Shown piece after piece: positions 17,572-24,743 of a stretch of 43,509 nucleotides of DNA; position 1 is the first letter of the stretch, and each line of letters opens with the position of its first letter. The stretch lies in assembly GCF_003947455.1 (NCBI RefSeq), contig NZ_QHJH01000051.1, positions 1 through 43,509 of the forward strand. The letters run 5' to 3'. This stretch comes from Streptomyces sp. WAC 04229 (GTDB taxonomy: Bacteria; Actinomycetota; Actinomycetes; Streptomycetales; Streptomycetaceae). The notes beneath the pieces are model-generated. The model saw only the letters and a list, made by a program, of their open reading frames with translations. It did no database searches and was not told the origin of the DNA. The translations under genes were made by a program, and so were the position numbers.

Positions 17572-19005
17572 TCAGACGCTGTGCTGAGCGGCGATGTGGC
17601 GGGCGGCGATCCGGCCGAAGATCAGTGAGCGCAGCACGGAGGTGGCCGGCGGGTAGGCGTGGTAGAAGAGGCCCGTCGCCTCGCCCGCCGCGTACAGGCC
17701 GGGGATGGCGGTGCCCGACGGGGTCACGACCCGGGCGTCGAGGTCGGTGCGAATGCCGCCGTAGGTGAAGCAGACGGCGGCGGTCAGCGGGACGCCGATG
17801 AACGGTGCGGTGTCCACCGGTACGGCCCAGTTGGACTTCTGGGGGGTGATTCCGACGGTGGCCTTGCCGTCGCGACGGGTCGGGTCGAACTCGCCGGGTC
17901 CGACGGCGGCGTTGAACTCGGCGACGGTCTTCTCCAGACCCTCGGCGTCGATGCCGAGCCGGTCCGCCAGTTCTTCCAGGCTGTCGGCCTGCTCGGGCGG
18001 GACGTCGCTGAGGAGCGCGTTGAGGATGCCGGGTATGGCGAGCGTCTTGGCGTCGGCGATCCAGTACGCCTCCTGCTCCTGGTTCTTCCAGATCTCGTAG
18101 CCGACGTGCTCGAAGGTGTTGTCCCAGGTGTCCATGCCCTCGTCGAAGAAGCGCTGCGTGTGGCCGTTGACGAAGATGCCGGTGCTGAAGCCGTACAGGA
18201 CCGAGTCGGCCTTGCGGGTGCGGGTGTCGACGGGCTCGGCGTGGATGCCGTCGAACTGGCCGGCGGTGTCGGCGCCCAGCTCCAGGGCCATCCGCAGCGC
18301 GTCGCCGCGGTTGTTGGCGATGCCGGGCGCGATCAGGGGCAGGTCGCAGGCCCGGTCGCCGACGTAGCGGGTGAGCATCTCGGTGTTGCCCTCGAAGCCG
18401 CCGCAGGCCAGAACGACGGCCCGGCCGGTCAGCCGCCGGGTGAGACCGTCGGCGGTCCGCACCACGACGCCGTCGACAGCGCCCTCGTCGGACGTCGACA
18501 GGCGCAGCGCCTCCGTCCGGTAGTGGATGTCGACGCGCGGGTCGTTCTCCAGCGCGGCGCCCAGCCTCTCGACGATCGAGGCGCCGCCGCCGCGCGGGCT
18601 GGCCGGCGGCGTCATGGACGGGGTGCCGCCCGCGAAGGTGTGCGGCAGTGGGAAGTCCTCGAAGGCGATCTCGACGCCGTGCTTCTCCACGAACTCCAGC
18701 GTCTGCGGAGTCTCGCGCTCCACGGTGCGGCAGTACGCGACGTCGGCGAGGCCGCCGGAGACCCGGCCGACGTGCTCGGCCCAGTCGGTGTCCAGCCGGC
18801 GGTCCTGGGTGATCCGCAGGAACGCGCCGGTCCAGCGGGTGGCGCCGCCGCGCTCCTCCTTGTCGGCCCGCTCCAGAACGGCGATCCTGGCGGGCGCCTC
18901 GCGGCCTTCGGTGGCCTCGGCGAAGGACAGGGCGGCCGACAGCCCGGCGGCGCCGAAGCCGATGACGATCAGGTCGTAGGGTGCCGGGTCGTGCGAGGCG
19001 GACAT
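17572..19005 (-). CDS. FAD-dependent dehydrogenase, tricarballylate / fumarate-reductase flavoprotein type
   Basis: 477 residues from the ATG at 19005 (AGGAG Shine-Dalgarno). The N-terminal FAD-binding signature IGFGAAGLSAALSFAEA with a downstream ERADKEERGGATRWTGAF is typical of the succinate dehydrogenase/fumarate reductase flavoprotein group. It is followed by AVVLACGGFEGNTEMLTRYVG, IANNRGDALRMALELGA and a C-terminal FTYGGIRTDLDARVV...IPGLYAAGEATGLFYHAYPPATSVLRSLIFGR. The overall pattern best resembles TcuA-like tricarballylate dehydrogenase, which oxidises tricarballylate to aconitate. The substrate here is probably a poly-carboxylate or enedioic acid, but this is not proven. No TcuB-like iron-sulfur/heme partner is nearby. 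Confidence 0.83.
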   Translation of the reverse strand: MSASHDPAPYDLIVIGFGAAGLSAALSFAEATEGREAPARIAVLERADKEERGGATRWTGAFLRITQDRRLDTDWAEHVGRVSGGLADVAYCRTVERETPQTLEFVEKHGVEIAFEDFPLPHTFAGGTPSMTPPASPRGGGASIVERLGAALENDPRVDIHYRTEALRLSTSDEGAVDGVVVRTADGLTRRLTGRAVVLACGGFEGNTEMLTRYVGDRACDLPLIAPGIANNRGDALRMALELGADTAGQFDGIHAEPVDTRTRKADSVLYGFSTGIFVNGHTQRFFDEGMDTWDNTFEHVGYEIWKNQEQEAYWIADAKTLAIPGILNALLSDVPPEQADSLEELADRLGIDAEGLEKTVAEFNAAVGPGEFDPTRRDGKATVGITPQKSNWAVPVDTAPFIGVPLTAAVCFTYGGIRTDLDARVVTPSGTAIPGLYAAGEATGLFYHAYPPATSVLRSLIFGRIAARHIAAQHSV

Positions 19006-19070
19006 GCTGTCTCCTGTGTTCTGTGCGCGGGGCGGGACGGGGCGGGGCCGATGACGGCGAGGCGGGGCGG

Positions 19071-19661
19071 TCACCGGTTGGGCGTGATGACGCGGCTGGT
19101 GCGGTAGAGGCGGAACTTGGCGCCGGTCGTGGTGGCGGCGAACTCCTGGTACCGGCGGGTGAATTCGGGGTCAGAGAAGATCGCGTCGAACTTCTCCTGG
19201 TCCGTCCACGCCGCGAAGTTGACGATGGCGTCGCCGTCGACGCTGGTCAGCAGCCGGGAACCACGGAAGCCGTCGGCGGTGGCGGCGACGTGGTCGACGG
19301 CCGAGGCGAGCGACTCGACGCTGGCCGCCGCGTCTTCGGTGGTGGCGACGTTGATGAGCAGGACGCCGTCGTCCGGTTCGGCGGCGGTGATCACACCGGG
19401 GCTGGCGTTGCGGCCCTCGAAGGCGAGTCGGTCGTAGGAGGCGATGCCGAGCTTGTGCCACGGGTCGCTCTCGACGAGGTCACGGACCTGGAGGTCGTCG
19501 AGGTCGGCGGTGACGACGACGGCGCCGCCCTCGGGCCGGGGCCCGCTGAGCAGGATGCGGCCCTGGTCCGCGTGCTCGCGCAGCCAGGCCTTGTGCTCGG
19601 CCATGTGCGCCAGGACGGTCTCGCGGGGAGCGAGGTAGGTGAGGGTCAGTACGTGGATCAT
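19071..19661 (-). CDS. YciI-like domain fused to antibiotic-biosynthesis-monooxygenase-like (ABM) domain
   Basis: 196 residues made of two ferredoxin-like (dimeric alpha/beta barrel) domains. Residues 1-~88 are YciI-like (MIHVLTLTYLAPRETV, AEHKAWLREHADQG, SGPRPEGGAVVV, ESDPWHKLGIASYDRLAF, including the His and Asp typical of the family). Residues ~98-196 resemble ABM/heme-degrading monooxygenase-type domains (GVLLINVATTEDAA, ADGFRGSRLLTSVDGDAIVNFAAW, FAATTTGAKFRLY). ABM proteins catalyse cofactor-free oxygenation, cyclisation or act as dimerisation modules; YciI proteins are poorly characterised. It has a GGAAGGA sequence before the ATG and lies 35 bases after the nitronate monooxygenase gene in the operon. 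Confidence 0.8.
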   Translation of the reverse strand: MIHVLTLTYLAPRETVLAHMAEHKAWLREHADQGRILLSGPRPEGGAVVVTADLDDLQVRDLVESDPWHKLGIASYDRLAFEGRNASPGVITAAEPDDGVLLINVATTEDAAASVESLASAVDHVAATADGFRGSRLLTSVDGDAIVNFAAWTDQEKFDAIFSDPEFTRRYQEFAATTTGAKFRLYRTSRVITPNR

Positions 19662-19696
19662 CAGGATCCTTCCGTGCGCGGGGGTTCGGTGCGGAT

Positions 19697-20686
19697 TCAG
19701 GCGGTGAGGGAGGCGATCCGCCGGGCGAGGCCGGTGAGGATCTCCTCGGCTTCGTCCACGACGTCGTGGACGATCCGGGCGGCCGGCCTGATGTCACTGA
19801 TCAGGTCGAGCACCTCGCCGGCGAACAGGGCGCGCTGACTGGTGTCGTCCCGGGCGACGGCCTCGGCCCAGGCGGGTTCGACCGTGGAGCGTCGCGCGGC
19901 GAGTTCGGCGTCCTTGCCGGTCCAGGCGCGGGTGAAGTCGTTGCCGATGGAACGCGCGGGGTGGCCGGCGGGCCAGTCGATCCCCCGTACGACGTCGAAG
20001 GCGTGGGTGTTGACGGTGTCCACGGTGCGCGCCGAGACGAGCCGGGACTTGAAGCCGGCGGTGGCCAGCGACTCCTCGGCGGCGGCGAACCGGGTCCCCA
20101 TCATCACGCCGTCGGCGCCCAGGCACAGGGCCGCGGCGAGACCGCGGCCGTCCGCGAAGCCGCCGGCCGCGACCACCGGGACGCGGCCCCCGACGGTTTC
20201 GACGACGGCCGGAATCAGGGGTAGCGTCGCCTGGGTACGGTGGTGGCCGCCGGCCTCGGCGCCCTGAGCGACCAGTACGTCGGCCCCGGCCGCGACGGCG
20301 ACGGCGGCCTGCTCGGGGTCGTGGACCTGGACGACGACACGGGATCCGGCATCGGCGGCGGACGCCACGTACTTGCGGACCTGCGCGGCGTCGCCGAACG
20401 AGAGGGCGATGACCGGTGGGGCGTAGCCGAGCACCTTGTCCCACAGTCCGGGCCGGTCGTCGAAGGTGAACATGACGCAGCCGACGCCCCAGACGCCGCC
20501 GGCCTCGGCGGCCCGTGCCACATGCTCGTCGATGAACGCCGCGTCGCCGTAGCTCACACCGACGAGGCCGAGGCCCCCCGCCCGGGTCACGGCACCGGTC
20601 AGCGTGCCGCCGGACACGGCACCCATCGGGGCGCAGACGACCGGATGGTCGATTCCGAGCAGCTCCGTCAGCTTGGTCGAGATCAC
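19697..20686 (-). CDS. Nitronate monooxygenase-like FMN enzyme
   Basis: 329 residues; GTG at 20686 with AGGGAG upstream. The TIM-barrel FMN enzyme shows HPVVCAPMGAVSGGTL, GGVWGVGCVMF, the key ADVLVAQGAEAGGHHR segment (catalytic His region of nitronate monooxygenases/2-nitropropane dioxygenases), VPVVAAGGFADGRGLAAAL and LGADGVMMGTRFAAAEES for phosphate binding. Some family members are enoyl-ACP reductases or propionate-3-nitronate detoxifying enzymes, so the substrate is not certain. It is the first gene of the minus-strand operon; 332 bases of non-coding DNA separate it from the LysR gene, where its promoter must lie. Confidence 0.87.
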   Translation of the reverse strand: MISTKLTELLGIDHPVVCAPMGAVSGGTLTGAVTRAGGLGLVGVSYGDAAFIDEHVARAAEAGGVWGVGCVMFTFDDRPGLWDKVLGYAPPVIALSFGDAAQVRKYVASAADAGSRVVVQVHDPEQAAVAVAAGADVLVAQGAEAGGHHRTQATLPLIPAVVETVGGRVPVVAAGGFADGRGLAAALCLGADGVMMGTRFAAAEESLATAGFKSRLVSARTVDTVNTHAFDVVRGIDWPAGHPARSIGNDFTRAWTGKDAELAARRSTVEPAWAEAVARDDTSQRALFAGEVLDLISDIRPAARIVHDVVDEAEEILTGLARRIASLTA

Positions 20687-20814
20687 GATGCTCCCTGGTC
20701 CGGTTCATTCGCTGAATATGGCCGCGGGGCGGCCGAAAAGAAGAAGATGCAGCGCCGCTGAATTCCACATTGAATTCTGTGCGGAAGGGGCGAGGGATGT
20801 GCGTTTGGAAGTCG

Positions 20815-20845
20815 CTTCAGAACTCGCCCTGTTGACTTTCTGAAG
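20815..20845. promoter_or_regulatory. Candidate LysR-type operator upstream of the metabolic operon
   Basis: Perfect 8-bp arms CTTCAGAA and TTCTGAAG separated by 15 bases. They lie 130-160 bases upstream of the first operon gene and downstream of the co-oriented LysR gene. The wide-spaced inverted repeat is compatible with a LysR-family activation site, but the assignment rests on position only. Confidence 0.45.
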
Positions 20846-20939
20846 ATTAGCCGGGGCCGAGTTGCCGTGTCCAAGACGTAAACCGCGTGAGGGTCATACG
20901 CGGATGCCTATATCGCCTGGCCGGCGCGGAGCGAAGAAA

Positions 20940-20980
20940 GGCGTGTGTCCCGGGCTCGGGAGGAGCCCGGGACACACGCC
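20940..20980 (-). terminator. Strong hairpin terminator of the LysR-type gene
   Basis: A perfect 18-bp stem (20940-20957 with 20963-20980) and a 5-base loop, located 38 bases after the stop of the LysR gene. No plus-strand gene reads into it. It should separate LysR transcription from the operon downstream. Confidence 0.9.
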
Positions 20981-21018
20981 TGTGGGTAGTGAGCCGAGGG
21001 GGAGGGGCGGGTGCGCGG

Positions 21019-22059
21019 CTACTCGGCGAAGAACACCCAGCCGCGTTCACCGGAGACCTGCTGCAGCAGGCGTGCGCTGCGGCTGCCGTCGACCGCGGTC
21101 ACGGCGAGCCGCTCGCGCGGTGGCCTGCCGGTGGGCAGGGGCCGCCAGACCAGCTGCCGGTCCTGGAGCACGGCACGCCGCGGGCGCAGGGCCACGAGAT
21201 CCGCGGTGGTCTGCAGCGCGTGCAGGAACAGGGCGTGCTGGTCCTGGTCGGCGGGGTGCAGGACGGAGTTCCAGCCGAGCCGGGCCAGATGGGCGGGCAC
21301 GGTGTCGGCGAACCCGGGAGCACAGCCCTCCTCGTACCAGAGCAGGCGCTGGCGGGAGAGGTCGCTCCAGGTCGGTTCGGTGCAGGTGGCGAGGGGGTGC
21401 TCACGGGCCATGACGACACCGAGCGGTTCGTCCCAGACCACGGCGCGGACGAGATCCGGTGTCTCGATCGGCAGCCGCACGATGCCGAAGGCTATCTCGC
21501 CGTGCCGCAGCAGTTCCTCCTGGTCGCCCGCGCTCACCGAGCGCATCCGCAGCTTCGCGCCGGCGTCGCGACCGGCGTTCGGGTGGCGCTCGGACAGCCC
21601 GGAGAGCCCGTTCTGCACCTCGATGAGGACGTCCGCCGGGACGCCGCCGCACACGCCGACCGGCCAGACCCTGGGTGCGGGGGCCACGGCAGCGATGGCG
21701 GAGCGCAGCTGGCTCGGAATGCTCTGGATTTCCGACAGGAATGCGCGGCCGCCGGAGGTGAGTTCGACGCCTCGTGAACTGCGGATGAACAGGGCGGCGC
21801 CGACCCGCTGTTCCAGACGCCTGATTTGCTGGCTGAGACTCGGCTGGGAAATGCGCAGCTCCTGGGCGGCGGCCGAAACAGTCCCGGCCCGCACGACGGT
21901 CAGGAAGTACCGGAGATGCCGCATGTCGAAGTCGTCGACGTCGCGGGCGTCGGAGACCGCGCGCAGGACGACGTCGTTCTGGAGTTTCTCCGAGCCCTGG
22001 GCGTCGAGGGTGGCGCGCCCCGGGGTGCGCCGGCTCGTCAACTCGTCCAGCACGCTCAT
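21019..22059 (-). CDS. LysR-family transcriptional regulator
   Basis: 346 residues from the ATG at 22059, preceded by GGGAGGAA at correct spacing. The usual LysR N-terminus (MRHLRYFLTVVRAGTVSAAAQ) only begins at residue 46, so this protein carries a 45-residue N-terminal extension; the ATG at 21924 is the conventional but SD-poor alternative. The HTH is AAAQELRISQPSLSQQIRRLEQRVGAALF, then RSSRGVELTSGGRAFL and a type-2 periplasmic-binding effector domain. It reads in the same direction as the metabolic operon beginning at 20,686 and is its likely regulator. A butenolide-receptor-type operator lies 98 bases upstream, suggesting this gene is a hormone-controlled intermediary activator. Confidence 0.88.
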   Translation of the reverse strand: MSVLDELTSRRTPGRATLDAQGSEKLQNDVVLRAVSDARDVDDFDMRHLRYFLTVVRAGTVSAAAQELRISQPSLSQQIRRLEQRVGAALFIRSSRGVELTSGGRAFLSEIQSIPSQLRSAIAAVAPAPRVWPVGVCGGVPADVLIEVQNGLSGLSERHPNAGRDAGAKLRMRSVSAGDQEELLRHGEIAFGIVRLPIETPDLVRAVVWDEPLGVVMAREHPLATCTEPTWSDLSRQRLLWYEEGCAPGFADTVPAHLARLGWNSVLHPADQDQHALFLHALQTTADLVALRPRRAVLQDRQLVWRPLPTGRPPRERLAVTAVDGSRSARLLQQVSGERGWVFFAE

Positions 22060-22104
22060 GTGTTCCTCCCAAGCATCGTCGCCCAACCCCCGTGGCGGGC
22101 GTGA

Positions 22105-22135
22105 ACCCGTGCGGCGGAACGTCCGCCGCACGGGT
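22105..22135 (-). terminator. Hairpin between TetR-type gene and lysR-type gene
   Basis: A perfect 14-bp stem (22105-22118 with 22122-22135) and a 3-base ACG loop. It follows the TetR-type gene ending at 22179 and precedes the LysR gene starting at 22059. It could terminate the TetR transcript; because the operator-like site lies upstream of it, it could also sit at the 5' end of the LysR mRNA as a leader hairpin. Confidence 0.65.
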
Positions 22136-22157
22136 CCCAGGTGCAGCATGCCAGAAA

Positions 22158-22175
22158 ATTCGTTCCCGAAGGTAT
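22158..22175. promoter_or_regulatory. Second butenolide-receptor operator (MARE/ARE-like), upstream of the LysR gene
   Basis: On the minus strand the site reads ATACCTTCGGGAACGAAT, identical at 16 of 18 positions to the core ATACCTTCGGGAAGGTAT of the perfect palindrome at 25817-25840. One half-site is intact and the other has two changes. It starts 98 bases before the LysR start and only three bases after the TetR-type stop codon. Such palindromes are bound by ArpA/ScbR/MmfR-type receptors. Confidence 0.8.
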
Positions 22176-22178
22176 TTT

Positions 22179-22808
22179 TTACGCTCCCGAAACGATCCCG
22201 CCTTCTCCGCTCAAGGTCCCCGGCACCGAGCCCGCCGACAGCGCCGCGAACAGCAACCGCCACAGTGGCTCCCCGTCGGGGGTGCCGTCGGCGTCGCCGT
22301 ACCCGGCGGAAGCGTGCAGCAGGCCGTACATCACGATCATCAGCAACTGGGCGACGAGCCCGGGCGGGTATCCGGGCAGGCCGCTGTCCCGTTGCGCCCG
22401 CCGGATCAGATCCGTCAAGGCGCCCTGCACCTCCGCGAGCACCTCGGTCAGCGCCCGCGCCAGCACCGGACAGTCGGACGCGAGCCGGACCGTGGCGCGC
22501 AACCGCACGTCCGACTGCAGCCGGCCGGCGAACTCCACCACCACGCTCTCCAGCACGCGGCCGGCGTCGGCCTGCGGAACGTCGTACTCGATCCGCAGAC
22601 CCGCCCAGGTCTGCCGGGACTCGTCGATCAGGGCGCCGGCCAGCGACTTCTTCGAGGGGAAGTGGCCGTAGAGCGCACCCTTGGTCATGCCGATGCGATC
22701 CGCCACCGCGTTGAGCGTGGCCCTGCTGTAGCCCTGCGCGGCAAACACCTCGGCCGCGGCTGTCAGCACCTTCTCCCTCGTGCGCCGCGCCCGTTTCTGT
22801 GTCGCCAT
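22179..22808 (-). CDS. TetR-family regulator, butyrolactone-receptor-like (pseudo-receptor candidate)
   Basis: 209 residues. The ATG at 22808 follows GGAGG. The N-terminal HTH reads ATLNAVADRIGMTKGALYGHFPSKKSLAGALID, the pattern typical of the ArpA/ScbR group (MTKGA-Y-HF-SK). In the C-terminal ligand domain I do not find the tryptophan that lines the hormone pocket of true receptors such as ArpA; the aligned region reads RALTEVLAEVQGAL. This suggests a pseudo-receptor, comparable in position to the second repressor (MmyR-like) of methylenomycin-type systems. It lies downstream of the phosphatase gene, separated by a terminator-like hairpin, and upstream of the LysR gene. Confidence 0.82.
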   Translation of the reverse strand: MATQKRARRTREKVLTAAAEVFAAQGYSRATLNAVADRIGMTKGALYGHFPSKKSLAGALIDESRQTWAGLRIEYDVPQADAGRVLESVVVEFAGRLQSDVRLRATVRLASDCPVLARALTEVLAEVQGALTDLIRRAQRDSGLPGYPPGLVAQLLMIVMYGLLHASAGYGDADGTPDGEPLWRLLFAALSAGSVPGTLSGEGGIVSGA

Positions 22809-22841
22809 GTCCGCGCCTCCATCGTCGGGAACACATGCGTA

Positions 22842-22883
22842 CCGCCGGGGCGGAGCGCTCCTCAGAGTGCTCCGCCCCGGCGG
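22842..22883 (-). terminator. Hairpin terminating the hormone-biosynthesis operon
   Basis: A perfect 15-bp stem (22842-22856 with 22869-22883) and a 12-base loop, starting five bases after the stop codon of the HAD phosphatase gene. It would isolate the TetR-type gene downstream from the three-gene operon. Confidence 0.8.
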
Positions 22884-22887
22884 CGTC

Positions 22888-23601
22888 TCACGTGCTCAGT
22901 GTCCTCAGCGGCCCCCGGAGGGCCGGTCTCACCGGCCAACCGGATCGCCGCGCCTCCCTCTTCAGCCGAGGGGAGTCGCCCACCACCACCGGCCTGCCCA
23001 CCGCGAACAGCAGGTCGAGGTCGCTCTCGTGGTCGCCGTAGGCGAAGCAGTCGTCCGGGTCCGCACCGCGCTCGCACATGACCGCGCGCGCCGCCTCGGC
23101 CTTGGCCCCACCGATCATCGGGCGGTGCACCTCCCCGGTCAGCACCCCGTCGGCCCCCGTCATCAGCTCGGTGCAGAGTACCGCCGACACGCCCAACTCC
23201 TCGGCCAGCGGTGCCAGCAGCGGGCGCATCGAACCCGACACCAGCACGACCTCGTGTCCTGCGGCCCGGTGCTGCTCGACGGCGTCGAGCGCCGGCCGTA
23301 CGAAGGCGGTGCTGCCGCATCGGTAACTTTCGTACCAGAGCCGTCCGGCCGCTTCGAGAGTGGTCAGTGACACGCCCGCATAGCGCCGGTAGTACCTGCG
23401 GTTGAGCGCCTCCCGGTCGCGTGTCGCGGCGGCCTCGGCCAGCAGGGCGTCGGCCTCGGTGGCGTCCGCCGAGGGGTGCATGGCCAACCAGTGGCGCCAG
23501 AACGCGATCATGCTCTTCTCGGAGATCACGGTCTCGTCGACGTCGAAGAACGCGACCACGGGCCGTGCCGCGCGGGTCGCCCGTGCCGGAGCCGCGATCA
23601 C
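22888..23601 (-). CDS. HAD-family phosphatase, MmfP-like
   Basis: 237 residues; the GTG at 23601 overlaps the stop of the preceding flavoprotein gene as GTGA. HAD motif I is VAFFDVDETVISEKS (nucleophile Asp20, acid/base Asp22), motif II is VVLVSGSMRP, motif III Lys is in GGAKAEAAR and motif IV is CFAYGDHESDLDLL. This is the HAD-IB (SerB-like) type. In butyrolactone/furan hormone pathways a phosphatase (for example MmfP) removes the phosphate carried over from dihydroxyacetone phosphate. The position directly behind an AfsA-type gene strongly suggests that role. Confidence 0.87.
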   Translation of the reverse strand: MIAAPARATRAARPVVAFFDVDETVISEKSMIAFWRHWLAMHPSADATEADALLAEAAATRDREALNRRYYRRYAGVSLTTLEAAGRLWYESYRCGSTAFVRPALDAVEQHRAAGHEVVLVSGSMRPLLAPLAEELGVSAVLCTELMTGADGVLTGEVHRPMIGGAKAEAARAVMCERGADPDDCFAYGDHESDLDLLFAVGRPVVVGDSPRLKREARRSGWPVRPALRGPLRTLST

Positions 23602-24743
23602 CGTGCGCCCCCGGCCGGGAGGGCCGCGTGCGCGTAGGCCTCGGCCGCCGCCTCCAGGCCGAGGGCTCCGTGACCGGCCGCGGTCGTGACGTCCCGCCAG
23701 GCCCGCTGCACCCGGCTGTCCGGGGACTGCCCGCGCAGGCCCGACGCGTGGAAGAGCTCATCGACCGCTTCCCGGCACAGCCGTGCCGCGGTCACGGCGT
23801 CGCGGCGGGCCTCGGCCACCGAGAGCGGGGTGATCTCGCCCCGGTCCGCGCGCGCGGCGGCACCGTCCAGGAGCAGACCCGCGGCGTGGATCTGCGCGGA
23901 TGTCCGGGTGAGCAGAAGCGTCTGGCCGGGTCTGAGCGCTCCCTCGGGGACACACTCCTCGGTCCAGGCGCGCAGCGCCGCGCGCGCCGCACCCAGCACG
24001 GGCGCCGCGAAGATCGAGGCGGCCACCATCGGGTAGGGGACGCTGTGGCAGCGGGCCGCACCGGGCAGGGGCCGAAGCAGCGTGTCCAGAGTGCACGAGC
24101 GGTGGGCGGGCACCAGCACACCGTCGGTTCGCACGCTGCCGCTGCCACTGCCGCGCAGGCCGACCGGATCCCAGGTGTCGCACACCTCGACGTCCGCCCG
24201 CGGCACCGCGAAGATCCGGTGTTCCCGGCCTCCGTCACCGCCCGGGGTCCACGAGGCGAGCAGTACCCACTCCGCATGGTCGATGCCGCTGGCCGTGCGC
24301 CACTCCCCGTCCAGCCGCCAGCCTCCGGGTGCCTCGGCGGCATGCCCCTGTGCCGGTACGACGGAGGCGGCGATCCGCGCGTCCGGACCGCCGGCCCACA
24401 GTTCGCGCTGCCCTTGCTCGGGCAGATAGGAGGCGAGCCGGCCGTGCGCCGCATACAGGGCCGCGCACCATCCCGTGGCGGCGCAGACCTCGGCCACGGC
24501 CGCGGCGTCGGCCGTCAGATGCGCGAAGGTCCCGGCGGCACCACCCCACCGGGCCGGGACGAAGTGGCGCGCGAACCCCGCGGCGGCGACGGCGTCGGCG
24601 ACCGCGGGAGCGAGTCTGCGCCGCCGGTCGGCACCGGCCGCGTCCTGCTGGGCGAGTTCCAGGAGCCGATCGCGTGCGCACGTCGCTTCCTGTGCGCCGG
24701 GCTCGGGCCGGGCGTCGCTCCTGCCCTGACGTCCAGTCAGCAT
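23598..24743 (-). CDS. Acyl-CoA-dehydrogenase-like flavoprotein of the hormone cassette (MmfH position)
   Basis: 381 residues. The ATG at 24743 overlaps the AfsA-type stop by seven bases, and the end overlaps the phosphatase GTG. The fold pattern is of the acyl-CoA dehydrogenase/flavin monooxygenase type: GFARHFVPARWGGAAGTFAHL, EVCAATGWCAALYAAHGRLASYLPE, SGIDHAEWVLLAS in the beta-barrel domain, then a helical C-terminus with a PF08028-like pattern (AAPVLGAARAALRAW). The catalytic base of true acyl-CoA dehydrogenases is not evident, so an oxidase or reductase role on a carrier-free intermediate is possible. It occupies the place of the oxidoreductase gene mmfH between an afsA homologue and a phosphatase gene; avenolide-type butenolides also need an acyl-CoA oxidase. 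Which chemistry applies here is open. Confidence 0.82.
   Translation of the reverse strand: MLTGRQGRSDARPEPGAQEATCARDRLLELAQQDAAGADRRRRLAPAVADAVAAAGFARHFVPARWGGAAGTFAHLTADAAAVAEVCAATGWCAALYAAHGRLASYLPEQGQRELWAGGPDARIAASVVPAQGHAAEAPGGWRLDGEWRTASGIDHAEWVLLASWTPGGDGGREHRIFAVPRADVEVCDTWDPVGLRGSGSGSVRTDGVLVPAHRSCTLDTLLRPLPGAARCHSVPYPMVAASIFAAPVLGAARAALRAWTEECVPEGALRPGQTLLLTRTSAQIHAAGLLLDGAAARADRGEITPLSVAEARRDAVTAARLCREAVDELFHASGLRGQSPDSRVQRAWRDVTTAAGHGALGLEAAAEAYAHAALPAGGAR

Larger units (their letters stand above)
20687..21018. other. Operon control region between lysR-type gene and metabolic operon
   Basis: 332 non-coding bases. They hold the LysR-gene terminator (20940-20980), then AT-richer DNA with an 8-bp inverted repeat CTTCAGAA...TTCTGAAG (20815-20822/20838-20845), a GAATTC-N6-GAATTC repeat (20760-20777) and ATTC-GCT-GAAT (20707-20717) close to the GTG at 20686. 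No ORF with a ribosome binding site was seen. Confidence 0.6.

Noticed and set aside
21019..22836. A single 605-codon frame spanning LysR and the region upstream
   Set aside because: The upstream part is a different frame of the TetR gene; the strong ribosome site at 22059 and the hairpin and operator in between show that LysR starts at 22059.
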